DNA from: Methanobrevibacter sp.
GTDB lineage: Archaea > Methanobacteriota > Methanobacteria > Methanobacteriales > Methanobacteriaceae
Length of the DNA: 7,740 bases
Direction of reading: 5' to 3'
Assembly: GCA_009784145.1 (NCBI GenBank)
Contig: WRCI01000075.1
Coordinates: 1-7,740 of the forward strand
The notes beneath the pieces are model-generated. The model saw only the letters and a list, made by a program, of their open reading frames with translations. It was not told the DNA's origin and did not search any database. Below are positions 1 through 6,197 of the stretch, piece by piece; position 1 is the stretch's first letter, and each line of letters opens with the position of its first letter. A program made the translations under genes and the position numbers.

Positions 1-3
1 AAT

Positions 4-134
4 AAATTTAAATGAACTTTTTATAAAATATAAAAATTTATAAAATATAAAAATTTAAATGAACTTTTTATAAAATATAAAAATTTATAAAATATAAAAA
101 TTTAAATGAACTTTTTATAAAATATAAAAATTTA
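4..134. repeat. 47-bp tandem repeat, about 2.8 copies, in AT-rich flank
   Basis: The marker GAACTTTTTATAAAATATAA recurs at 14, 61 and 108, so the period is exactly 47 bp, and the copies are identical from 4 to 134, where the third copy diverges (C at 135). Each unit contains the sub-motif TTTATAAAATATAAAAA twice, so the repeat is nested. Degenerate versions of the sub-motif continue to about 204. No coding sequence is visible in 1-275. It lies upstream of the DUF4330-like gene and contains many TATA-like words, so a promoter role is possible but not shown. Confidence 0.93.
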
Positions 135-220
135 CAATATATAAAACTTTTATAAAATATAAAACTTTTATAAGAATATAAAAATAAGTTTTTATAAAAT
201 ATAATCTACTATTAACAACT

Positions 221-243
221 AATATATCTTATATATTATAAAA
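221..243 (+). promoter_or_regulatory. Candidate TATA-box region for the DUF4330-like gene
   Basis: The stretch contains TTATATATTATAAAAT at 229-244, centred about 40 bases before the ATG at 276. An archaeal start site about 25 bases downstream would leave a short leader with the AAAGG ribosome-binding site at 264-268. The whole flank is AT-rich and holds many TATA-like words, so the exact box is uncertain. Confidence 0.25.
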
Positions 244-275
244 TCAATGAAAATAAAAAAAATAAAGGCAATATT

Positions 276-1076
276 ATGAAAAAACCTAATTTTAAAAATA
301 TTTTAAAAAGATTTACAATAATAGACATATTAATAATATTATGTGTTATAGGAGCAGTAGTATTTGCATTTACCCATATTGGAGGAAGTGAAGACAGTAA
401 TCAATCAATATCTTTTGATTCATCTACATTGAATAAATTACCAGAAAAATATTTATCATTTTATAGGCAAGGGAATATTGTTAAAAGTCATGTGGGAGGA
501 TATAATTCTAGTTCTGGAGAATATGAAGAAGTATATGGAAGAGTTATATGGGTAGACGATGATAATAATGGACATACTCAGATTTTATTAAATATAAATG
601 GAAATAATATTCTTGCAGGACTTTATAAAGATGATTGTAATCCTGATATTTATATTGAATATATAACACTTGAAACAGATGGAACTAAATACAAAAATCT
701 AACTGAAATTCAAATAAGGCCTATGAGTATTTCTAATTTAGATGAAATTGTAAGTAAAATACCTGAAAGAATAAATTATACAATTGAATCAAAAATAGCT
801 ATTGATACAAAAGATAGTCAAATATTTCAAGAGTTAGCTAATGAATTGTATTCTAATGGTAAAAAAAGATCTGTAAGACAATTTAATGAAAATGTTCAAA
901 ATCAAATATCTCTTATAATGGCTCAAAAAAATGAATTAAATATAGCTTCAGAAATACTTGGAACAATAAATGGTCAGACAAGTTTTATAACTATAAGAAT
1001 CTATGATTCAAATGATGAGGATATTGAAAATATTAAAAATTCATTTGATGTGATTAATGTTTTAAAAATCACTTAA
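276..1076 (+). CDS. Membrane-anchored DUF4330-like protein
   Basis: A 266-residue protein of unknown biochemical function. It has a short basic N-terminus (KNILKR), then one strongly hydrophobic segment at about residues 14-35 (IIDILIILCVIGAVVFAF), which I read as an uncleaved membrane anchor. The rest is hydrophilic and probably outside the membrane. A beta-rich stretch at about 85-150 (GRVIWVDDD, QILLNINGN, LTEIQIRPMS) resembles the DUF4330 pattern of an anchor followed by a small beta domain; this family call is from memory of the pattern. The start is supported by AAAGG seven bases before the ATG. The gene reads in the same direction as the polysaccharide polymerase 126 bp downstream, so a role in surface-polymer assembly or export is a reasonable inference. 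It could instead be an unrelated secreted protein with the same anchor layout. Confidence 0.65.
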   Translation: MKKPNFKNILKRFTIIDILIILCVIGAVVFAFTHIGGSEDSNQSISFDSSTLNKLPEKYLSFYRQGNIVKSHVGGYNSSSGEYEEVYGRVIWVDDDNNGHTQILLNINGNNILAGLYKDDCNPDIYIEYITLETDGTKYKNLTEIQIRPMSISNLDEIVSKIPERINYTIESKIAIDTKDSQIFQELANELYSNGKKRSVRQFNENVQNQISLIMAQKNELNIASEILGTINGQTSFITIRIYDSNDEDIENIKNSFDVINVLKIT

Positions 1077-1202
1077 AATTAGAAACTTAGAGTGAACTTC
1101 AATAAGTTCTTAAGAAGAAAAAAACATATAGCTCTAAAAATTCAAGAATCCCTCTTAAAAAAAACATCTATAAGTCCAAAAAAATAAAGAAAAAGTGATT
1201 TT

Positions 1203-2711
1203 ATGAGTATTTTATATTCAATAGCTGGAACTATAAGTAAATTTTTTGAAAACTTGTTTAAAAAATCATTTTTATTTACAACTATCTTTGGAATTTTAAG
1301 ATGGATTGAAAATCAATGGGTGAATAGCTATTTTAAAGGATTATATCCTAATGAAGAATTTTTTAATCTTTTTAAAAAAAGTAAAATCCTCTCAAAACAT
1401 ATTTTTTCACCATTAATTGTTATTTTAGTTTTTAGTGTATTTTTAATTCTTTCATTACGTCCTGTTTCATTTAGTTTAGTAATAAACATAGCTATTGCAT
1501 TTATAGCTTTTATAATTGGAGCAATAATCATTCCAAGATTTTTTATAAATAATAAAAATAGCTCTATAAAAGATGAAAATAGCCTTACAAATGATGAAAA
1601 TACTCAAATTGACAATGATATTAGAGGAGAGGATGGTCCAATTGTCGATGATAGCTGGATGGATAAAATTGCTGATTTAGAAGAAGAAATAATGCAACAA
1701 AAAGATGAAAAGGAGCCTTTAAAAAATGAAAATAGATCTATAAAAAATAAAAATAACCCTATAAAAAACAAAATAAATCTTATAAAATTTAATTCATATA
1801 CCATATACTCAATAGGATTTTGTTTAGTTCTTATAGGAATTATCTTTTTCTTTTTAAGTGTGGCTTCAGTAGGAGGTTTACCTATTTTAAACCCCCCAAT
1901 TAGATATGATTTAAAACCTATCCTTACCATGCCAGTATTTTTAATGATTCCGGGAATAGGACTTATGTCTTCCTATTATTTAGATAGATTTAAAAAAGGA
2001 ATCATTAGTAGATCACAAATAAGATTTAGATTCTTATTACTAACTATTATTAGTGGTTTATTTTTACTTACATTGGGTTATAGAACTCCAATACTTGCAG
2101 CTTTCCTTATGATGATAATAATTGCTTATTATGGTGAAATATTAGCTGTTTGGGAAGTAATTATTGGAGCATTATTAGGAGTTACTATGATTATAGGAAT
2201 TGGTTATTATAGATCCATTGAAGAATTTGCAATAACTGCTAGTACTAGTCCCTTTTACACTCTTCAAAGTAGAGCAGATTTTACATTGAATGTGCTTAAT
2301 CTACTTAATCACATTTCAGGAGATTTTGGACTAATGCATGGAAGACTTACACTTAGTGCAATACCGGGTGCTGGTGGTTTTGGACCTAGAACTATAATAG
2401 GACAATTAATCGCCTGGAGAACAGGAGTAACACTTACTCCAACACTTATTGGACCAATGTTAATTGATTTTGGTAGAGTGGGCTTAGCTATTTTTATGGG
2501 ACTTCTTGGTTTTATTTTAGGAATTGCTTATAAGATATTAGAAAAAACAACGGACTCTTTTTACATTGCACTATATGCACTTTTATTATCTTATGCAATA
2601 ATTGGGATAGAAACTGGTATATTAGATATTCAAGTATTAGTATACTTTTTTATAGGATTTTTTATTTATATAGCCAATATATTGAGAAACAGGAAAAATA
2701 TTTCTAAATAA
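1203..2711 (+). CDS. Wzy-like oligosaccharide repeat-unit polymerase (multi-pass membrane protein)
   Basis: A 502-residue membrane protein probably joining oligosaccharide repeat units of an envelope polysaccharide. Hydrophobic segments are visible at about 70-88, 90-111, 201-221, 240-259, 275-292, 296-313, 318-336, 426-444, 453-470 and 474-494. GYRTP (292-296) and the conserved-looking stretch LTPTLIGPMLIDFGRVG (411-427) match the style of archaeal O-antigen/oligosaccharide repeat-unit polymerases, where a G-x-x-x-x-D-F-G-x-x-G segment precedes a late membrane helix. A hydrophilic loop at about 113-197 is long for the family, with heptad repeats flanking an acidic core. The ATG at 1203 is the only plausible start, because the next methionine in the main body is at residue 153 in the loop; the upstream GTGAT gives only a weak SD. 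The DUF4330-like gene precedes it. Substrate and linkage cannot be read from the sequence. Confidence 0.75.
   Translation: MSILYSIAGTISKFFENLFKKSFLFTTIFGILRWIENQWVNSYFKGLYPNEEFFNLFKKSKILSKHIFSPLIVILVFSVFLILSLRPVSFSLVINIAIAFIAFIIGAIIIPRFFINNKNSSIKDENSLTNDENTQIDNDIRGEDGPIVDDSWMDKIADLEEEIMQQKDEKEPLKNENRSIKNKNNPIKNKINLIKFNSYTIYSIGFCLVLIGIIFFFLSVASVGGLPILNPPIRYDLKPILTMPVFLMIPGIGLMSSYYLDRFKKGIISRSQIRFRFLLLTIISGLFLLTLGYRTPILAAFLMMIIIAYYGEILAVWEVIIGALLGVTMIIGIGYYRSIEEFAITASTSPFYTLQSRADFTLNVLNLLNHISGDFGLMHGRLTLSAIPGAGGFGPRTIIGQLIAWRTGVTLTPTLIGPMLIDFGRVGLAIFMGLLGFILGIAYKILEKTTDSFYIALYALLLSYAIIGIETGILDIQVLVYFFIGFFIYIANILRNRKNISK
1542..1787 (+). repeat. Two blocks of 21-nt in-frame repeats coding for heptads
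   Basis: Inside the polymerase gene, block 1 (1542-1625) codes for FINNKNS, SIKDENS, LTNDENT and QIDNDIR. Block 2 (1716-1787) codes for PLKNENR, SIKNKNN, PIKNKIN and the start of another unit, LIK. The consensus is x-I/L-K-N/D-E/K-N-x. The DNA units are also similar between blocks (TCTATAAAAGATGAAAATAG against TCTATAAAAAATAAAAATAA). An acidic stretch at residues 142-171 separates them. Confidence 0.8.
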
Positions 2712-2730
2712 AATAATAACATAATATCAT

Positions 2731-2760
2731 ATAATATTGTATAATATTGTATAATACAAT
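2731..2760. repeat. Short 10-bp direct repeat in the spacer after the polymerase gene
   Basis: ATAATATTGT occurs twice back to back (2731-2740 and 2741-2750) and is followed by ATAATACAAT. ATTGTAT at 2736-2742 could pair with ATACAAT at 2754-2760, a weak 7-bp stem. It may mark the end of the polymerase transcript or be simple AT-rich slippage. Confidence 0.4.
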
Positions 2761-2825
2761 AAATTAATGGTATTAATATTAAAATATAAGAGAAATAATG
2801 CATAATGAGAATAATATATAAGATG

Positions 2826-2870
2826 ATATAATATAAGAGGATATAATATAAGAGAATATAATATAAGAGG
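2826..2870 (+). repeat. 15-bp tandem repeat, three copies, each carrying an SD-like AAGAG
   Basis: The units are 2826-2840, 2841-2855 and 2856-2870, with the unit ATATAATATAAGAGG; the middle copy ends in GAGA. Weaker relatives lie upstream (ATAATATATAAGATG at 2811-2825 and AATATAAGAGAAATAATG at 2783-2800). The last unit supplies the AGAGG ribosome-binding site of the methyltransferase gene, six bases before its ATG at 2877. The unit also contains TATA-like sequence, so one slippage event would alter promoter spacing and SD number together. Confidence 0.9.
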
Positions 2871-2876
2871 AATAAT

Positions 2877-3353
2877 ATGGAAGAAATCACAGCTTATTGT
2901 AAAGATAATAAAGTCATGAAAGTTTTTTTAGGAAAAAAAGATATATTTTTAGAAAATGACAAAAAGTTAAAAAAGGAAGGTTTGATTAGGTGTGAAAATT
3001 TAGAAAAACTTTTAAAAAGTTCTTTTAAAGGTGAAAATGCAGATTTCTCAAAATACGTCGATTTAAACATCCTTGGAGTAACAGATTTCGAAAAAAAAGT
3101 TTATATTGAAACTATGAAAATCCCAAAAGGGGAAGTGAAAACTTATAAAGAAATTGGAGAAGCTATTGGAACTAAAGGATATCGAGCTGTTGGAAATGCA
3201 CTAAACAAAAACCCAATAGCTATAATTGTTCCATGCCATAGAGTAGTTGGATCAAACATGAAACTAACTGGTTTTCGTGGTGGACTTGATATGAAAAAAG
3301 AAATGCTTGAAAATGAAGGAATAAAAGTTAAAAAAGAAAAAATAATAAGATGA
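2877..3353 (+). CDS. ogt: Methylated-DNA--[protein]-cysteine S-methyltransferase
   Basis: A 158-residue suicide DNA-repair protein that moves the methyl group of O6-methylguanine (or O4-methylthymine) to its own cysteine. The C-terminal domain is complete: TYKEIGEAIG (89-98) begins the helix-turn-helix, R103 in GYRAVGNALNKNP (101-113) is the arginine finger that takes the place of the flipped base, and PCHRV (119-123) contains the acceptor Cys120 and the His121 of the relay. GFRGG (132-136) and E147 complete the active-site pattern. The N-terminal part (1-65) is short and poorly conserved, as is usual. Total length fits the Ogt/MGMT family. AGAGG six bases upstream supports the ATG. It stands between the polymerase gene and the HEPN/MNT pair with its own spacers and is probably transcribed alone. 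Confidence 0.94.
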   Translation: MEEITAYCKDNKVMKVFLGKKDIFLENDKKLKKEGLIRCENLEKLLKSSFKGENADFSKYVDLNILGVTDFEKKVYIETMKIPKGEVKTYKEIGEAIGTKGYRAVGNALNKNPIAIIVPCHRVVGSNMKLTGFRGGLDMKKEMLENEGIKVKKEKIIR

Positions 3354-3370
3354 AATTAAAAATGCATAGC

Positions 3371-3385
3371 AAATTATATATTTAT
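3371..3385 (+). promoter_or_regulatory. Candidate TATA box for the MNT/HEPN pair
   Basis: AAATTATATATTTAT lies in the 82-94-bp spacer after the methyltransferase gene. A start about 25 bases downstream, near 3408, would give a leader of about 30-40 bases to the ATG at 3448. It fits an archaeal TATA element, but AT-rich context makes such words common. Confidence 0.3.
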
Positions 3386-3447
3386 TTAAAATACATATTA
3401 ATAAATGAAGTAATTAAAATAGATTTAATTTACTTATGGTGTTGCTT

Positions 3448-3759
3448 ATGGATAGAAAACAATTAGCTGTTGATTTTGCAAAATCTTTAAATCATCCAGA
3501 AATCAGAAAAATCATCTTATTTGGTTCTGTTGCTCGTGGCGATGATGATAAATATTCTGATATTGACATACTTATACTCACAAATAAAAAATCTGACAAG
3601 AATTTAATCAGTGATGATATCTATGGAAAAGTAATGGATATTCTTATAAAAACTGGAGAATATATTTCTGTCAAGATAAAAACCATAACACACTACAAAA
3701 AATACAAAGATTTTTCTTTTTTTTCCAATGTAGATAATGAGGGTGTTGTGCTTGGATAG
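3448..3759 (+). CDS. MNT-type minimal nucleotidyltransferase, probable antitoxin of a HEPN/MNT pair
   Basis: A 103-residue protein of the DNA polymerase beta-like nucleotidyltransferase superfamily. GSVARGD (26-32) followed by SDIDILI (37-43) is the G-S-x10-D-x-D signature, with D38 and D40 as metal ligands. The expected third-carboxylate strand reads YISVKI, with no obvious Asp; I recall related archaeal MNT proteins having the same Ser-Val stretch, so it may be normal for the subfamily. Known MntA antitoxins disarm HEPN toxins by adding AMP to a tyrosine of the toxin. An in-frame ATG at 3436 would add MVLL, but I chose 3448: GGTG stands six bases before it, the same spacing as before the HEPN TTG start. 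Its stop overlaps the HEPN start by eight bases, indicating coupled translation. Family assignment is firm, the antitoxin role an inference from context. Confidence 0.9.
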   Translation: MDRKQLAVDFAKSLNHPEIRKIILFGSVARGDDDKYSDIDILILTNKKSDKNLISDDIYGKVMDILIKTGEYISVKIKTITHYKKYKDFSFFSNVDNEGVVLG

Positions 3760-4124
3760 TGAAGTGAAATTAGAATTTAATACTGCATTAGAAGCTCTTG
3801 AAGATTCTAAAGTAGCTTTTAATAATGAAAGATACAAAAATTCAATAGGTCGATCTTACTATGCTGCTTTCCATGGGGCTAAGGCATTGTTGATTAAAAA
3901 AAGAAAGTTTTCTAAAAAGCACAGTGGAGTTTTGCATCTATTTGGTTTGGAATATATTGTTAATGATGACTTTGATAAAAAAAATAGGAAAAATTTTATC
4001 TAGACTAAAAGAAGACCGAGAAGAAGCTGATTATGATAATCATTCAAATTTTACTGAGGAAGATGCTTTATATAATTTAGAAAAAGCTGAAATATTCCTT
4101 GATGAATGTAAAAGGTTTTTATAA
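3752..4124 (+). pseudogene. HEPN-domain toxin gene broken by a frameshift in an A8 run
   Basis: Two overlapping frames join into one HEPN protein of about 123 residues. Frame 1 runs from TTG 3752 to the stop at 4001-4003 (83 residues) and holds the core motif R34-S-Y-Y-A-A-F-H41 followed by GAKALL, the R-x6-H pattern of HEPN ribonucleases. Frame 2 then gives KIGKILSRLKEDREEADYD and a final helix to 4124. GATAAAAAAAATAGG has eight A (3977-3984); seven would restore one continuous frame. The TTG start is preferred over the upstream ATG 3737 and GTG 3743, because GAGGGTG lies six bases before it and the protein then begins as HEPN proteins usually do. The partner MNT gene is intact. Possible explanations are a decayed or silenced toxin, phase variation, transcript slippage, or a sequencing error in the A run. 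Confidence 0.85.
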
Positions 4125-4169
4125 TTCTATTCACTCATGTTAATTTGATTGTGCGTGAATTCATATATT

Positions 4170-4250
4170 TTAGTTCATATATAACCCACTTACTGTAACT
4201 ATAATTGTTATAATGGTCATTATGCCTACTACTAAAATTTTTTTATTCAT
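4170..4250 (-). CDS. Possible 26-residue hydrophobic small protein
   Basis: On the minus strand, ATG 4250 opens a 26-codon frame ending in TAA at 4172-4170. The peptide starts MNKKILVVGIMTIITIIVTV and ends SGLYMN: two lysines followed by about 18 hydrophobic residues, the layout of a single-pass membrane peptide or of an isolated signal/anchor sequence. It begins 20 bases after the ferredoxin stop, in the same direction, so it could be the last gene of the cdh transcript. No good ribosome-binding site is visible (ATTGAT only). It could equally be the remnant of a larger secreted protein, or chance. Confidence 0.3.
   Translation of the reverse strand: MNKKILVVGIMTIITIIVTVSGLYMN
4238..4244 (+). 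terminator. Oligo-T run after the MNT/HEPN genes
   Basis: Seven T follow AAAA about 114 bases after the HEPN stop, on the plus strand. Archaeal RNA polymerase ends transcription at T runs without needing a hairpin, so this is a plausible end for the plus-strand transcript where it meets the convergent cdh unit. The same bases would code for lysines in the minus-strand small ORF. Confidence 0.3.
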
Positions 4251-4270
4251 ATCAATTCATATTTAATAAG

Positions 4271-4759
4271 TTAATAACCCTCTGAATCAAATCTAAAAGT
4301 TTTAATAATTTTTTGAAACGCTTCAACTAAATCTTCATCATTTTTGAGCTCTTGAAGGTCTTCGATTGAAAGAACATTTAAAACATTATCTTTACATGCT
4401 TCAACACAAGCAGGAATTATATTATCTGAATCTAAACAAAGAGTACATTTTTCAACTGAATTTTTCTCTTTATCATAAATAATAGCTCCAGCAGGGCATG
4501 CCATTATACATAATTTACAAAGAATACACATTTCTCCATTAACTTTTAAAATTTCACAATTTTCCCCATCAATTGCTTCAATAGCATTATTTGGACAAAT
4601 CATATGGCATGGAGCCTTATCTGGATGACAATGTAAACAAAAAATAGGAATAGACTTTGTTCTTCTTGTTCTTGCAGTCCCATAAGTTTTTTTACATACA
4701 TTAATACAATCTTCACATTCACTACACATTTGTGGGTCTGTGACTATTAAGGTTTTCAT
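4271..4759 (-). CDS. Four-cluster [4Fe-4S] ferredoxin subunit linked to cdhDE
   Basis: A 162-residue iron-sulfur protein of the HycB/CooF type (electron-transfer subunits related to the DMSO-reductase beta chain). Sixteen cysteines form four cluster motifs: C12-x2-C15-x2-C18-x3-C22, C41-x2-C44-x6-C51-x3-C55-P, C78-x2-C81-x2-C84-x3-C88-P and C105-x2-C108-x9-C118-x3-C122. C68 is extra. In this family clusters are built from distant halves of the chain, so the four groups should pair as I with IV and II with III. A C-terminal tail (123-162) is acidic and cysteine-free. It has no signal peptide and is expected in the cytoplasm. The ATG at 4759 follows a weak GTGAT site, 61 bp after cdhE in the same direction. 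Its position suggests it passes electrons to or from the corrinoid iron-sulfur protein or CO dehydrogenase; the partner is inferred. Confidence 0.9.
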   Translation of the reverse strand: MKTLIVTDPQMCSECEDCINVCKKTYGTARTRRTKSIPIFCLHCHPDKAPCHMICPNNAIEAIDGENCEILKVNGEMCILCKLCIMACPAGAIIYDKEKNSVEKCTLCLDSDNIIPACVEACKDNVLNVLSIEDLQELKNDEDLVEAFQKIIKTFRFDSEGY

Positions 4760-4820
4760 TTAATCACTGCTAATATGCTATTTCTGTGTAAATAAATTAT
4801 AATAAAAATATTTAATAATT

Positions 4821-6197
4821 TTAAAATTTTTCATCAATGAATTCAGCTAGACCAGAAGAATCTCTTGGACCTATCATAATTTCCCAACCAGTTTCATCTT
4901 CAATTTCACCACTTATGGAAGCAGCTAATCCAGGTATTATCATTTTTTTATTTTTAACCTTATTTTCAATTCCAGATTCATTAATTAAATCAGCTACAGC
5001 TTTACCATCAAACTGTCCTCCAGCTATAGCTACATCTACTGCTTTTCCAACTGTATCAAGAACTAGAAGATAACAGTTGCAATTAGCAGATTTAAGGTCT
5101 CCTTCAACAGTATAATAAGTTAAAGAAAAATTAGTAGTAACTATAACTGCTGAATTTTCATCTAAATCGCCAAACTCATAAATTCCAGGATCAACAGCTT
5201 GTGGTTTTCTAGGATCTGTATATATACCTTGTCTAAGAGTTAAAATTGGGATAAGTTCCCACATATCAGTTTTTTTAAGTATAAGAATGTCAGCATACTT
5301 ATTAATTAAAGTTGAAGCTGTTGTAGCTTCCATAAATCCTTTTTCAATTTCATCCATATCTTCATTCAATCCGACTAGTGCAGGAATCCCAAGTAAAGGA
5401 TATCTAAAATTATCATCTTTATCTTCAACAGCAAGACGTCTACACATTATAAAATTATCTAGAGTATCTCCAATTGCATCTTGAGTTAAAGTTCCAGGAT
5501 CCATTACAATATCTTCAAATCCATTTGATTTAAGTGTAAATATTAAATCTTTCATTCCAGCAATATCTCCTGGTGAAAAAACAGTAAGTGGACATTGATA
5601 TTTAATAGCTAATTCCATCATTTCAAAAATATTGTCTTTGTTTGCAGCATACATAAGTGGGCGTTCATCTCCAATAACTTTAAGAGCTTCTTCCATAGCT
5701 ATTGGATCAAAAGTAACTAAAATTACAGGATATTTAGCTGTTTCAAGTTTTTTTGCACATTCTGCAAATTTAGTTGAATCACCTGATTTGTTTCTAAGAG
5801 CAATAGCATCAAGGGTTAGAATTTCACCAGTTCTTTCAAATTTTATACTTTCAATGGTTTTTATTTTTTCATCAAATTCAGAAGAGTCTAAATCATCACT
5901 AACATCAATAGCTAATGCTGTTTCATTATAATAAGATTCTTCATATCTATAAAGAACTTCATCTCCACCAATAACTCTGGCTTTATCATCTTTACCAAAG
6001 ATAATTTCTTTAACTGCAGGAGCAAGTAATTCTTCAAGTTTTCTAAATTCTTCATCAGTTAACTCAGTACATATTGCAAGATCTGCTTCTTTTTCTGATA
6101 ATTTAGTTGCAAATGCCATACAACTTGCTTCTCCACAATCCTCACAATTGGTTTGTGGTAATAATTTATAAACGTCCATTGCAGTAACTTTAGCCAT
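4821..6197 (-). CDS. cdhE: Acetyl-CoA decarbonylase/synthase gamma subunit, corrinoid iron-sulfur protein large subunit
   Basis: A 458-residue large subunit of the corrinoid Fe-S protein. With CdhD it carries the methyl group on a cobamide between the methyl-pterin carrier and the acetyl-CoA synthase A cluster. The N-terminal Fe-S domain has C18-x2-C21-x4-C26-x16-C43, the ligands of one [4Fe-4S] cluster used for reductive reactivation of cobalt. A TIM-barrel part follows (about 80-320, with VMDPGTL at 231-237), then the C-terminal cobamide-binding domain, containing GLAASISGEIEDETGWEI at 423-440 and IGPRD at 442-446. Length is normal. I start it at ATG 6197, because AGAGGT lies seven bases upstream and MAKVTAMDVYK is the typical beginning; a longer start at ATG 6218 falls inside a duplicated start region and is out of frame with that copy's own coding sequence. 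It sits 70 bp after cdhD. Confidence 0.96.
   Translation of the reverse strand: MAKVTAMDVYKLLPQTNCEDCGEASCMAFATKLSEKEADLAICTELTDEEFRKLEELLAPAVKEIIFGKDDKARVIGGDEVLYRYEESYYNETALAIDVSDDLDSSEFDEKIKTIESIKFERTGEILTLDAIALRNKSGDSTKFAECAKKLETAKYPVILVTFDPIAMEEALKVIGDERPLMYAANKDNIFEMMELAIKYQCPLTVFSPGDIAGMKDLIFTLKSNGFEDIVMDPGTLTQDAIGDTLDNFIMCRRLAVEDKDDNFRYPLLGIPALVGLNEDMDEIEKGFMEATTASTLINKYADILILKKTDMWELIPILTLRQGIYTDPRKPQAVDPGIYEFGDLDENSAVIVTTNFSLTYYTVEGDLKSANCNCYLLVLDTVGKAVDVAIAGGQFDGKAVADLINESGIENKVKNKKMIIPGLAASISGEIEDETGWEIMIGPRDSSGLAEFIDEKF

Noticed and set aside
1..275. AT-rich flank with repeats considered as a CRISPR array or replication origin
   Set aside because: The repeats adjoin directly with no unique spacers, and no origin-binding motifs or cdc6/orc1 gene are present.
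1094..1109. GAACTT-CAAT-AAGTTC hairpin after the DUF4330-like gene, considered as a terminator
   Set aside because: The stem has only six base pairs and no T run follows; archaeal termination relies on T runs.
1604..1930. Minus-strand 108-codon frame opposite the polymerase loop
   Set aside because: It mirrors the repeat-rich loop; its Phe-rich repeats are the complement of the AAA/AAT codons of the plus-strand gene.
2666..2890. Minus-strand 74-codon frame rich in Tyr, Ile and Leu
   Set aside because: It is the reverse reading of the AT-rich repeat spacer and of the polymerase end; the composition is that of repeats, not of a protein, and no SD is present.
4837..5931. Several plus-strand frames opposite cdhE
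   Set aside because: They are antisense shadows of a well-recognised gene, Ser- and Ala-rich through the complementary codons, with no ribosome-binding site.
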